NCBI GenBank assembly: GCA_963555705.1
Contig: OY743172.1
Coordinates: 17,607,446 to 17,671,445 of the forward strand
DNA: 64,000 nt
Source of the DNA: Ligustrum vulgare
Taxonomy: Eukaryota; Streptophyta; Magnoliopsida; Lamiales; Oleaceae
Direction: 5' to 3'
Shown: positions 1-10,814 of the stretch, in pieces
Numbering within the stretch: the first letter of the stretch is position 1
Layout: every line of letters starts with the position of its first letter
The notes under the pieces: generated by a model
What the model was told of the DNA's origin: nothing
What the model saw: the letters and a program-made list of their open reading frames with translations, nothing else
Databases searched by the model: none
Translations under genes and position numbers: made by a program

Positions 1-266
1 ATCAACATATACTAGGAGTAAGTAACACAATTCCTACAGTAGTTTTGCGAAGAAAAAGGGATGAATAACTGACTCTGAGCAAAGTGAAAGTCAAGCAAAG
101 TAGAACGAAATTTATCAAATCATGCGCGCGGAGCCTGTTTCAATCCATACAAGGACCTGCGTAATTGACAAACATCTGATGAGGGTGTAGTAAACATTCC
201 TGGATGTGGAGACATATAGATTTTTCCTTTAGATCTCTATGTAAAAAGACATTTTTTACATCCATC
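1..266 (-). pseudogene. copia reverse transcriptase fragment
   Basis: The minus strand encodes the conserved copia RT stretch from MDVKN through QLRRSLYGLKQAPRA and DKFRSTLL to the start of the catalytic YVDD box at the window edge. It continues the RT that stops at 13570. The frame is broken by indels, and the Trp after APRA has become a stop. Only the first part of the RT domain is present; the rest lies to the left of the window. Confidence 0.85.
262..266. other. left TSD (CCATC) of the Tekay-like element
   Basis: CCATC directly precedes the TGTAGCG start of the 5' LTR and recurs at 13570-13574 directly after the 3' LTR. It is the 5-bp duplication expected from retroviral-type integrase. 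Confidence 0.95.
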
Positions 267-1755
267 TGTAGCGACCAAGAATTTTTACGCAATTTAATAA
301 TTATTTTAAAATCATTGAAAATGGTACCGCTGCGATCTCACACATTTTTAAGTTAACGTCGCGACGTATTTGTCTAGCCAAGTTGAGAAATATCGAGTTC
401 GTTCGATTTTAAATTAAATTTCAAATTTCTAAAATTTTATTATTTTATTTAAATTATTATTTTCAAAATCATTTTAAATTTTAAATTTCATCAATCTCAT
501 TTTATCAGTTTCATTCTTCCGACCCAGTTGATTTCGCGTGCGAATTTTCCTCGAACTACGTGCAATGCTTGTCTAGATTTTTACACCACCAACCCCCATC
601 CATCACATCAATCAAATACCATGCCATACCCTAACTCTATATCACCTACCCTTCCCAAACCCATCTCAGCATCATCTCACCACCCCAGCCTCCCAGCTCC
701 ATCCATTGCAGCCTCCATTCAGCCAAGGTAATGTTCTCTTCCCCCTTCATCACCATCACCATTCCAGCAAGCAGCCAAAGATCAAGCCATAACCATCTCA
801 TTTGAATCAACACCAATTTTCCAGCAAGATTACCTGACCACCACTTTCGTCCATGTCACAACTTGCAATCTCCACCTCCTCTGTTTGAGCTCCATTCACA
901 ACCAAGCTGCCTAACTGCCACCTGCAACGCCAAAAATCATGAACACCACCACCATTTCTAGAGCACCCACTGCAACACCAAGCATTACCATTCTGCCGAA
1001 CCAACACCACCACGCAACCACCATCAGCCAACCCCAAACTACCATAAGCACCACCGCTGCCATTCACTACTTTCACCGAACCACTACCCAATCAGTTTCC
1101 GCCAACTCTAGCCCACACTTCACCACCTCCATAGCTCACTCTCTCACAATACTAAATCTCAAACCTCTAGCAACCCAGCATCTCCATTCGCCGCCGCCTG
1201 GACCACCAGCCCCTTCATCGCCTCCACTTCCCAACTCCAAATCTCCATCAATCAGGCCAAAATCAAACCCATAACCCAAGAAGATCAAGAAATTTATCCA
1301 CTACCTACCTCAACAGCCGGTTTCACCGCCGGAAAATCACGAACTCAGCCTCGTTTCTAGCTTCGGTTTCGCACCCAAACCAGCACCAAACTTCGCCTTT
1401 TAGCTACCACCTCTTCCTCCTTGTCACCGCCTCACGATGGCGGTGATACCGCCGTGGAATCGCCGGCGGATTGGCGCAGGAAATACCCCCCACCGTATGC
1501 CTCGCTCGCTCGCGTCTCTCTCTCTCTCTTCTTCTCTGGCTCACGAAATGGGGAAGAGAGAATGATTTTGTTTATATTTTGATTTTTAAAAATTGCACCT
1601 TGGTCCCTTTTATTTCTTAAAGTTATTAAATTCAGTCCGTTTGGTTTTAAACTAATCATTTCAGCCATTTGGTTTTTAAATGATTTTTAATCAGTCCCTT
1701 CATTTTTAAAATCAATTATTTCAATCCCTACTGTTTAAAATCTGTTTTTGAGCTT

Positions 1756-2012
1756 CAACCCAACTTTCAAATTATTCATTTTAGTCCCTCAACTTTCAAA
1801 TTATTCATTTTAGTCCCTCAACTTTTGAAGTATTCATTTTAGTCCATCAATTTTCAAAGTATTCATTTTAGTCCATCAACTTTCGAAGTTTCATTTTAGT
1901 CCATCAGCTTTCGAAGTATTCATTTTAGTCCCTCAACTTTCAAAGTATTCATTTTAGTCCCTCAACTTTCAAAGTATTCATTTTAGTCCCTCAACTTTCA
2001 AATCATAATTTC
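1756..2012 (+). repeat. tandem array (about 28 bp unit) inside the LTR
   Basis: About nine imperfect units of roughly 28 bp, built on CATTTTAGTCC(C/A)TCAACTTT followed by (C/G)AAAGTATT. The same array with a different unit order is at about 12310-12560 in the 3' LTR, so units have been gained, lost or converted since insertion. Confidence 0.85.
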
Positions 2013-2424
2013 AGTCCCCAAATTGTAATTTATCATTTTTAAACTACAAATTTCTAAGGACTAATTTAACTTATCTTTCTATTTGACTAAACGAGGCGTA
2101 CGGAGATTTAAAAGATTGAAGTCATTCCCGCTCAACCACACTCGTTAAGTTTAAGGTAGACTTTCTCCTATTAATTGACTTAAATTATGATTGCATGTGA
2201 ATGTGTGTGTTATGTGACTTATGTGAAAGTCATTTTTATGAAAAGAGACGAGAATGTATTTCTTCGGAAATATTTATGTTGAAATGAGAATATATTTCTT
2301 ATGAAATATTTATGTTGTTATGCTTGTCATAACTTATGTGCTTTTATGCATAAGAAAGAAAGAAGAGAATATCTTGCAAGATAAATGATGATGTTATGCA
2401 TAACTTATGTGTCTTATGTGCACG

Positions 2425-2615
2425 AGAAGAAAGAGCAACCCACACCCTATGATTTTAAAGAACCTATGATTTTCAAAGAGAAGTCACGTGCTTTAATGCA
2501 CGAGAAGAGCAACTCACACCCTATGATTTTATAGAGCCTATGATTTTTAAAGAGAAGCTATGTGCTTTAATGCACGAGAAGAGCATCTCACACCCTATGA
2601 TTTCTAAAGAGCCTG
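2425..2615 (+). repeat. tandem array around CACACCCTATGATTTT
   Basis: Three degenerate units of about 70 bp, each with GCACGAGAAGAGCAACTCAC, CCCTATGATTTT and AAAGAGCCTATGATTTT. The counterpart in the 3' LTR is at about 12955-13135. The motif also occurs once in the related solo LTR near 39700. Confidence 0.75.
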
Positions 2616-3050
2616 CATTTACGTGTTCAATTATATTGTAAATTAATTAATTGGCGATGAGTCTATTGAGTATTTCTATGAAATGCTCATGTCTATTTTA
2701 GCAATATTTGCAGATTTCGGATAGGGTGGCAAGTGATGGATGATTGTGGCAATAGTTGTTAAACTGTTGAAAATCTTATTTGAATGATCCGTATTTCCAA
2801 ACATTGGATAATTTTGAGAATTTCAATTATTTGAGAAATTATGACATTGCAGATTGATTTACAATATTAATGGCTCGATTTATTATTTCGAATTGTTTCA
2901 TAAAGTTTTTAGATTTTATCGACCATTACAGTTTATTTAATATTGCCAAAAATGAATTTCAGTTATTTCTTCCGTTAAAATATTATTTTAAAAGTTAGAT
3001 CAGACGATGACGTGGTGAACCGGATATTTAGAACTCGGGGCGCTACAGCT

Positions 3051-3065
3051 TGATATCAGAGCCAG
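3051..3065 (+). other. primer-binding site of the Tekay-like element
   Basis: TGATATCAGAGCCAG starts 3 bp after the LTR end. It matches the usual plant initiator-Met tRNA complement TGGTATCAGAGC except for one G-to-A change. Confidence 0.8.
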
Positions 3066-4789
3066 TCTGCGTTTCTGTAGACTGGCAAATTTTCAAAAAG
3101 AAATTTCAAGAAACATTATACACTATTTAATTATTATTGATGAAGATTGCCACTGCCATCATTCGTCTCACCAACTTCGAGGTAAAAAAGTTTATGATGT
3201 TTAACGTTATTTTAGTATTTCGGATACTTATTTTAATAATTTATGAGAAAGAATGAAGAGAAAGAGAAAGATTTGTAAATGAGTTTTGGAGTATAATGAG
3301 AAATTGTATCCAAATCAGAAAGAAAAGAAAAGAAAGAGAACGAGTGTTGAGCATAATGGGAATAATATGATTTAAGAATGATTTTATAATAATTTTTGTC
3401 CTCGAACTTAGAAATGATGAACCATAGCTGGACTTTGCATAATTGATTTTAGACGTGTCACCATTTACGAGGAGTCAACAGAAAGGATTGGACAATATTT
3501 TCGGAATATTTATCGTTTAGAACAACACCTCATGTTAAGATATGACCACACTATTGACTACTGTGCTGCACGTTATGAGGCCATGACTAGTGATTTTAGA
3601 GCAATTGTTGCGAAAATTCATTAATCATTTGTTGTCAACATTTTCAGTAAATCAACGAGAAATAGCGAGCCAGTTTTATGAAGTTGTGATGAGATGTTGA
3701 AAGTATAAGTAATATGATTCTATTGAGACTTTTATGAGAAGAATTATGAAATTAGAGTTTTGGTTCTTAATTATTGGGAATTAAGGAATTGATATTGTGT
3801 TTGAGTAAGTTGATTATTTCTCTATTTTGAGAGAAATTTATAATGTTGTTTGGTCTTGTAATTAAGAAATTTTGAAACTATGATTTGTGTCATATATTTT
3901 ATAAGTATGACGAATGAGTGATCATTTGAGCCAATTAATGTATTGAAGAAAGTGATATTGTGATATTGGAAACTATGATTTGAAATTGTTATGTTGAGGA
4001 ATTATGAATTGATTTTCTGGGATATTTTTGGTGATATTGAAGTTTGTTGGAATTGTTGTCAATATTTAAATCGTTGTGGTCAAATGTTGAGTTATTTGTT
4101 ATTGTTGGTTATGAAGTATACCTTCGGGTTGGATAAGTCCAAATTACAAGGGAGACTCTGCCTAGAATTCTATCATTTTGAGTTAAGAGCTTAGTGCGGT
4201 AAGCAACCCACTATGGGAATTGAGGTTAGACTTGCAAGTTCATTTATCCTACAAGCGAGATTTAGTAAATGATAAAAAAAGATAATGACTTTTGAGACAT
4301 TTTTGGCTTATTCGAAGTATAATTATTTTGTAATGGAGATAGTTATATTGAAATACTCTCCTTGTTTCGCAATTTCAAGAACAAGATGATGTATACAACT
4401 ACTGGGATATCAAGGTATACATGAAGTTATGTGATGACTTGATGCATACGTTGGGAAATGTCAAGTCATATTTTGAAAGATGAGTGAAGACTAATATTAT
4501 GGCAATATTGGGAAGAATCTTAATCATTCTTGGGAATAAATTGATTATTAGTATGGAATGATCATTGATATTGGAGAATATTATAAATTATGATGGTATG
4601 TGATAATACTGTTGATTTATTTGAAAGTTGATTGGTAGATGATGTGTTAAAGATTTGGTTATTTACAAGTAATATGATTATTTGGAAAAGTCAGTTATCA
4701 TGAAGGAGAGATATTGGAAGTATTTTATAGTGAGCAAATGATGTAGTTCGAAGCGCGGAATAAACGCCGGAAAGTTCTGAACTCAGGTT
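3066..4789 (+). pseudogene. decayed 5' internal region (gag) of the Tekay-like element
   Basis: This is the expected gag position. No reading frame longer than about 70 codons survives and stops are frequent in all frames. A stretch near 3440-3610, with codons for an EQHLMLRYDHT-like string, fits a degraded gag but is not diagnostic. The composition is rich in TGA/ATGA, as expected after long C-to-T decay of methylated DNA. Confidence 0.45.
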
Positions 4790-5158
4790 GTGGTTGGACG
4801 GATGAATGAAAAGTCATTGAAGCGAAAAGAGACATCAAAACGGGAGAGTAGTGATCATGTTCACAAAAGGAGGGAGGAACCGACAACCAAAGGTAAAAAT
4901 AATTTTGATTCCAAGCCTCTTAAGGTTAAAAATGTTAAGTGTTTTAAATGTTTGGAACGGGGTCACATTGCACTTGATTTTCCACGTAAGAAGGATAGGT
5001 GTAATAGTGAAGGGGCTAAAAGTGTTGTGGTGGATGAGTCAATTATTGATAGGCATGTTCTTAGCGTTGAGCGTAAGACGAATGTTTTGGAAAATGTGGA
5101 TGGGCAAAGGGATAATATTTTTCGCACTAGATGCTTAGTGGATGAAAAAGTTTGTAGC
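4790..5158 (+). pseudogene. gag C-terminus with CCHC zinc knuckle, plus start of protease (gypsy remnant)
   Basis: The open stretch encodes a basic region, then a zinc knuckle CFKCLERGHIALDF in which the last Cys of CX2CX4HX4C has become Phe. It ends with a protease lead-in (FRTRCLVDEKVCS). The lead-in recurs at about 6437, where the protease continues, so the two blocks come from the same type of element but from different copies or a rearranged one. The frame stops just as LTR sequence begins at about 5159. The knuckle could not bind zinc normally. Confidence 0.7.
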
Positions 5159-5946
5159 AGGCTTGACGGGAAAATTTAAATATTCAAGCCAAAACAAGAA
5201 TTCAGCAGGTTCGATGAGCTTTGAAGATCAAACCGTGTCGAAAAGAACCGAAAATCACGGCCGTGGATGGATTGGTCACGATCGTAACTTTTGAAGATCA
5301 CGGCCGTAAATGAAGGATCACGGCCGTAACCTACTCTCTGTCTATTTCATAAACCGGATAAAAGGGACTTACGGCCGTAACGAAAATATTCACGGCCGTA
5401 ACATATTTCAATTACACAATTTACGGCTGTAATGAAGACCCTCACGGCCGTAAGACTGCTTCTGGACGTGCGCCGCTGTAGGGTTTAAAGATTTCGAAAT
5501 ATTTTATTTCCTTATCAGTTTTTAGCTATTTTAGGTTAGTTAGAATTCTATTTTGAGTAAATTAGCGATTAGGGTTTTATTTTGCTTATTTATACGCCTT
5601 TTTGATTCATTGTAAATTAAGACTTTGATGATTAAATAAAACAGAGATTGAATGTTTTTCAATTGTTTAATGTGTGGATTCACATTACAAACCCAAACTT
5701 ATCAAGATTGATTATCTTGTGGCGTTAATCCCGAATTTATCAAATATTCGCGAGAATATTTGTGGCGTTCAAATCAGAGACTTATTAAGGAGATTGGGTA
5801 GATCCCTGTGGTATTTCGAAAGTCGTGGTTCTTTATTCCGCATCGTCGAGCCATCGCGTCGTGAATATCGGCTTATGATTCATCCGTCCAACTACAACCT
5901 GAGTTCGGAACTTTTCGGCGTTTCTTCCGCGCTTCGAATCTCATCA
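5159..5946 (+). repeat. 5' LTR (start truncated) of nested gypsy remnant
   Basis: From GCAGGCTTGACGGG to CTCATCA, followed two bases later by the PBS. It shares GCTTGACGG, repeated GTGGCGTTCAA boxes, TTCCGCATCGT and the CTCATCA end with the LTRs at 14518, 16066 and 17541. The expected TGATGTG start is missing. Eight TTACGGCCGTAA-like palindromes lie in its first half. Confidence 0.8.
5262..5455 (+). repeat. array of TTACGGCCGTAA-type palindromes in LTR
   Basis: About eight copies of the 12-bp palindrome (T[T/C]ACGGCCGTAA, some with one change) within about 195 bp, at irregular spacing of about 15-55 bp. Similar arrays occur in the three other LTRs of the family. Confidence 0.85.
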
Positions 5947-5948
5947 TC

Positions 5949-5960
5949 TGGTATCAGAGC
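5949..5960 (+). other. primer-binding site of nested gypsy remnant
   Basis: A perfect TGGTATCAGAGC, complementary to the 3' end of plant initiator-Met tRNA, two bases after the LTR end. Confidence 0.9.
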
Positions 5961-6420
5961 TGGACTCTGAATTCAGGTTTTTATTCTACCCAATTTAATT
6001 CTTATGTTTATCATCAAGTCTGTCATAAGAATTATTCATATCTTGTTGTTGAGTCTTTCTTTTCTTGAGTGTTCTTCGTGCCAGTAAATTTTTTCCAGTT
6101 TGATCCATATAAAAATTCAACGAAAATCCAAAAGTGTTTATTTTGTTCGATTCTTATCCAAATCCTGTTCCGTTTGTTTTGTTGTGTTCGTGTCGAATTT
6201 TCGGAATTAAATAATAATAATTTTTTTTTAAAAAAATAAATCTGAAAATTCATTATTCAAAAAAAAAAAAAAAAGAGTCATTCCAAATTCAAGAATCACT
6301 TTCTTGAGTTTCTTTAAAATTCTTGATATTCATTTCCTTCCAAGTCAATAAAAGTTGTTCTTGCTATTTGATGTATAAATCCTCTTCGTTCTTGAATTTC
6401 TGAAACGCCACATAAGGAAT
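5961..6420 (+). other. leader of nested gypsy remnant
   Basis: Non-coding and T-rich, with an A15-like run near 6258. It is similar to the leader at about 15450-16000. No gag is present between this leader and the protease. Confidence 0.6.
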
Positions 6421-7380
6421 GGATTATGATCCGGGCTTTTTATTCCAAACTAGATGTTATGTAGATCACAAGGGTTGCAGTTTGACGATTGATGGAAAGT
6501 GCTTTACTAATTTCGTTAGTAGCACGTGGTTGAAAAATTAGGATTGCCCCTAGAACCACACTATAAACCTTATAGGATGACGTGGATGAGGGAGTTTGGG
6601 AATTTCAAAGTAACCAAACAAGTTCTAGTGCCTATTGCCCAGGGAAAGTATAGTGAGGATGTATGGTGTGATGTAGTGCCATTAAAATCTTATCATATTT
6701 TATTGGGAAAACCATGGAGACGTAGGAGGGAGGCTGTTTATGATAAGAGTATGCACATATACCAATTCCTTAAGAAAGGGAAAACATGCGTACTATATGG
6801 GTTGACATTAGAGGAAGCACTAGAAGATTCACGGAGGGTAAGGAAGGAGAGTGAAAAGTGGTGTAATAGGAGGTATCGTGGGGATAAGGATAGTGATAAG
6901 AAGGAGGGGGAGTTTAAGTTAAAAACGAATAATCAAACTCCAAAATTTGATGAGGAAAAGGTGGAGTTGGAAATCGAGGAATTGATTAGGAATGAATTGG
7001 GAGTTGTGGTGGAAGTTCAATATTTGAGCGTTGAATTGGAAGATCCACATTTGAGTAGTGATGAGGTAGTGCACGAGCATGGTGATAAAAATGTGGAGGT
7101 AGAAGATGTGGTCGAATTTGAAAGAAAAAAATTTGAAGAGGTGGATGAGCTAGAAAATCTTGAGTTAGAGGAAGTAACCGGGCTTGAGAGAAAAGAGATA
7201 GAGGGGGGCGAGCAAGAAGTTGCAAAAGGGGAACGGGGTGAAGAGAAGAGCCTCGTGGTTCCAAAAGAGGAATTGACGGTGATAATTCATGAATACAAGG
7301 ATCCATACCTTGTACCTCATGAAACTAACATTCCCCTCCCCGTTTTATTTAATTCTTTCTTGCAGGTTAATGATACGTGA
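6421..7380 (+). pseudogene. gypsy aspartic protease with long acidic spacer (no RT)
   Basis: The sequence reads TRCYVDHKGCSLTIDGK, then a frameshift near 6526, then EKLGLP, KVTKQVLVP, DVVPL and HILLGKPW, the usual plant gypsy protease (RVP_2-type). The catalytic region reads IDGK. From about 6850 a Glu/Lys-rich, strongly charged spacer continues to 7300, followed by HEYKDPYLV and a stop at 7378-7380. The 855-bp open frame from 6526 is unusually long for this decayed neighbourhood. In autonomous relatives RT would follow; here the 3' tail and LTR follow at once. Confidence 0.75.
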
Positions 7381-7570
7381 AAATTTGGGCAACACCACCA
7401 ATGTCCAAAGGTGTTTCAACTTCAAGTCATTCACTTGACCCCCGTTGAAGAATATTTTTGGTTGATCATGTGCAATGGCAGGAGAAATTTTCCGTTTGAT
7501 CCAGGAGGTGAAGTGAAACAACAGGAACAAAGCTATGATTCGGGACGAATCATCCTAAAGAAGGAGGGTA
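7381..7570 (+). other. conserved tail (FPFDPGG...[13 protein letters not shown]) and polypurine tract
   Basis: After the stop at 7380, frames still encode FPFDPGG and [13 protein letters not shown], which end at an AAAGAAGGAGGG purine tract next to the LTR start at 7571. The same tail is found on the minus strand at 16877-17243, joined to the same HEYKDPYLV string. Confidence 0.75.
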
Positions 7571-8117
7571 TGATGTGTTCCGGACCCTCGACAATCGGAA
7601 TCATAGCAGGCTTGACAGAAAGTTAAATATTCAAGCAAAAATAAAAGTGCAGTCCAGTCAACCATGTCGGAATTGGATGAATAATATATGTTTTTCGAGT
7701 AGAAACAGGTCACTGAACAAGACTCATGGGCTAAAGCCCTTGAGCCCATTGATTTTAGGGCCAAATTCCATCGTTTGGGGCTTCAAATTGGCAAATCAAT
7801 GATGCAGACTTTGATGATTGAATAAAAATAGATTGAATATTTTTCAATTGTTTAATGTGTGGATTCACATTACAAACCCAAACTTATCAAGATTGATTAT
7901 CTTGTGGCGTTCATCCAGAACTTATCAAATATTCGCGAGAGTATTTGTGGCGTTCAAAATCAGAGACTTATCAAGGAGATTGGGCAATTCCTTGTGGCGT
8001 TTCGAAAGTCGTGGTTCTTTATTCCGCATCGTCGAGCCATCGCTTCGTGAATATCGGGTCATGATTCATCTGTCCAACCACAACCTGAGTTCGGAACTTT
8101 CCGGCGTTTCTTCCGCG
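7571..8117 (+). repeat. 3' LTR (end truncated) of nested gypsy remnant
   Basis: It starts TGATGTGTTCCGG, carries GCAGGCTTGAC at about 7609, and matches the 5' LTR up to TTCCGCG at 8117, after which the expected terminal CTCATCA is missing. Its middle (about 7650-7800) differs from the 5' LTR and lacks the palindrome array, so the two LTRs do not form a simple pair. Confidence 0.7.
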
Positions 8118-9889
8118 GCCCTTAAAGGAGTAGAGATTTATTATAGTGAGAAATTGGGGACATGTGATTGAATGTTTGGAATTATGTGAGATAATGATGA
8201 TGGTCATAAGGTCATTTGAATATAAAAGGTACAAGAGATAATTTTAAGGAATAATGCGATTGCTCTTATGGTGAGAACAGAAGGTGACGATGTATTGAGA
8301 TTATGAAATAAGTTGATTTTTCATGAATAAGTTATGTTATATTTGGTTCTAAGTGGGATTCGAAGAAAAATGAGTCTCAGTCATGGAAATGAATCAGGGT
8401 TTCCTCGTAATGTGAATGATTCATCGATGTACATTAAGTTTTCATTTATGATATTAGAAGATCATGAGAGAAAATTGTTGAAATTGATGAAAGAAATTTT
8501 ACCAGGTCCTAAATTTGTATAAATATTGCAGAAGTAATGCATTTGATCGGAGGAAAGTTTATGACAAGATCATACCTTGAAATTTTGGAAATTGTTATTA
8601 ATGGTATCTTGGTTCGAAAATAAGAAATGAAATTTTATGTAATTGTCCTTTTGGAGGGAATTTGTGGAAAATGGGGATAAGACTTCACAGTGATGACTTA
8701 TTATGGAGTAGTGTGAAGAAATAGTGACATATGGCAGAATCCAAGATTTATTTAGTTTGAGAGATTAATATATAATCTTAGTGAGCAGATTGACGTATAA
8801 GGTTCACGTGATAGATATGATGGTTATTATATCGTAATCTTAGAGAGATTGATATGAATATTTGAGGTCATATAATACGATGATAAGTGATATGTTATAT
8901 GATTACTACAAGATATGGTGACTAGATGGTTAATGGATGTTATGATTATCCCGTGAATGAATTATGTGAATATATTGAGTCAAGTGATCTTATTTTGATG
9001 GATTATTGAATTCTGGTGAAATATTACTTACGATTGAGAATTTTCATTTTGAGTCATAAGATATACGGATTTATTAAAAGTTGTGGTGATGTAGTTTTGA
9101 TTTCTTATTGTCGGTTGAACTTCAGATATGAGCAAAGTATTTTCTACGATAATGGAAAACCTGAGATGATCAGTTGTGTGACTTTTCTTATAATGGGATT
9201 GTATCTTTGGGTTAAGTAAACTTGATGAGGAATCCTGTATGATTCACATAAGTCTTATTTATTGGGGATAGACTTAATCGGAGTATTGTTCAAGGCGTGA
9301 CATAAATTGAAGTTGGAGAATATGAGAAATTGTATCATGAGCTTCAGATTGGGAAGTTAGTGAGGTTTCTTAGGTTTGAGATATCATATCTGGTCCTTAA
9401 GATGCTGCTTTAAGTTAGTACATTAGTCCTTGACTAGAATGAGTATGTGATATCAAGTACTTGATGCATGATTTAAAATTATGGACTAAAGGATTTAAGT
9501 TTGAATTTCTTCAATTTTGAAAGGGAAATATCAGTCGAGTTTATAAATGATTGCGTTTGTAAATCTTTTCAGAAAGGTTCTGCCAAGTTTGGGTTTGTAC
9601 TCAATATTTTGGAATTGATACCGCGTTTCTATATTTTGGATCATAAGGTTTTATTCTTGATCAATCTTCTTGACTTTTAGTTTAAGCATTGGAATGATTG
9701 ATAGTTATATCGTGGATTCGATATCAGTATAGATCCTATGAAAGGTCGGAAATAGAAGGTTAATGAAGGAGTTAATAAGTTGGATAATGTCGGATGATTG
9801 ATTGAGTTCTACACAATAGCTATCAAGCGTCTTTTCGCATAGCTTCGTATGAGGTACATATATATGTTAGAGAGGTTGTCCGATTTCGT
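8118..9889 (+). pseudogene. decayed pol interior of the Tekay-like element
   Basis: This sits where protease, RT and RNase H should lie, but no domain can be read with confidence. All frames have dense stops and the sequence is rich in ATGAT/TGATT. It is assigned to pol only by position between the nested remnant and the recognisable integrase. Confidence 0.4.
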
Positions 9890-10790
9890 GGATTGCTAGT
9901 GTCCATTTTTCAGATAGAGATCCGAGAATTTTCCCTTGAGATTTGGAAGAGTTTACATGTGGCAATGGGTACTAAATTAAATTTTAGTACTTCCTACCAT
10001 CCCCAGACAGACAGACAATCTGAACGTACTATTCAGACGCTAGATGATATGCTTAGAGCCTGTGTGCTAGACTTGAATGATAATTGAGAGACACATTTTC
10101 CATTAGTATAGTTTGCCTACAACAAACGGTTTTCGGGCCAACATTTGATATGTCACCATATGAAGCACAGTATGGATGAAGATGTCGATCGCCAATCTAG
10201 TGGGATGAAGTTGGTGAGAGGAAATTATTGGGTTCAGAATTAATTGAGAAAACAGTATAAGCTATCGAGAAGATCAGATTAAGGATTAAAGCTGTCCAAG
10301 ACAGACAGAAAAGTTATGCCGATCAAAGAATAAAAGACTTAATGTTTGAGATTAGAGAGAAAGTGTTCTTGAAAGTAACTCCTATGAAGGGTACTTTTCG
10401 TTTCGGCAAGAAAGGGAAATTAAGGTTTCGTTTCATCAGATCATTTGAAATACTAGAGAAAGTGAGGAATGTGGCTTATTGTTTGACTTCGCCACTAGAA
10501 CTTGCAGCTATTCACAATGTCTTTTGTGTTTCCTTATTGAGAAAGTATGTTTATGATCCTAATCATGTGGTGAATTATTAGTCTCTTACAGTCCAGAAGG
10601 GTTTGACTTATGAAGAGGCACATATGTGCATAGTAGAGGGAAAAGTCCATGTCTTAAGAAGCAAAGAGATTCCTTTAGTCAAAGTCCAGTGGGGTAGATA
10701 TAATTAGTAATGAGGTTACTTAGGAAATGAAGAGGAGATCCTAGCCAAGTATCCAGAAATCATAGATCGAGTAAGTTTAATTTCGAGGAC
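9890..10790 (+). pseudogene. Tekay integrase C-terminal half, GPY/F-like domain and chromodomain
   Basis: Three in-order pieces survive. At about 9935-10087 is the integrase stretch around YHPQTDRQSERTIQTL, which holds the catalytic Glu (in SER), followed by LRACVLD. At 10342-10581 is FLKVTPMKG, RFGKKGKL, FEILEKV, HNVFCVSLLRKYV, the plant integrase C-terminal domain. At about 10590-10780 is LTYEEA, VLRSKEIPLVKVQW, AKYPE, a group II chromodomain wording typical of Tekay/Del. Stops separate the pieces, so no active enzyme can be made. Confidence 0.85.
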
Positions 10791-10794
10791 GAAA

Positions 10795-10814
10795 TTATTT
10801 TAAGGGGGTAAGGT
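10795..10814 (+). other. polypurine tract of the Tekay-like element
   Basis: AAGGGGGTAAGG lies directly before the TGTAGCG start of the 3' LTR and after the usual TTCGAGGACGAAAT stretch that ends plant chromovirus pol. Confidence 0.8.

Larger units (their letters stand above)
267..3047 (+). repeat. 5' LTR of the Tekay-like element
   Basis: 2781 bp, TGTAGCGACC to GGGCGCTACA. Near-identical to 10815-13569. It contains a T/P/H-rich stretch (about 530-1270) that gives spurious ORFs, a CT-rich tract near 1510, a tandem array of a CATTTTAGTCCCTCAACTTT motif (about 1756-2012), and a second array around CACACCCTATGATTTT (about 2425-2610). Confidence 0.93.
5159..8117 (+). mobile_element. nested, truncated non-autonomous gypsy element (TTACGGCCGTAA family)
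   Basis: Order: LTR (5159-5946, lacking its first bases), PBS, a short leader with an A-run, a protease domain, a long acidic spacer, a short conserved tail, polypurine tract, and an LTR (7571-8117) lacking its last bases. RT, RNase H and integrase are absent. No TSD can be assigned because both outer ends are lost, so it may have been cut by deletion or recombination with the host element. LTR and tail are clearly related to those of the element at 14518-18477. Confidence 0.75.

Noticed and set aside
939..1274. 111-residue Thr/Pro/Ser/His-rich frame in the LTR (and its twin at 11495-11830)
   Set aside because: It lies inside both LTRs, is low complexity, has no domain, and opposing frames on the minus strand are open as well. 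It is an effect of base composition.
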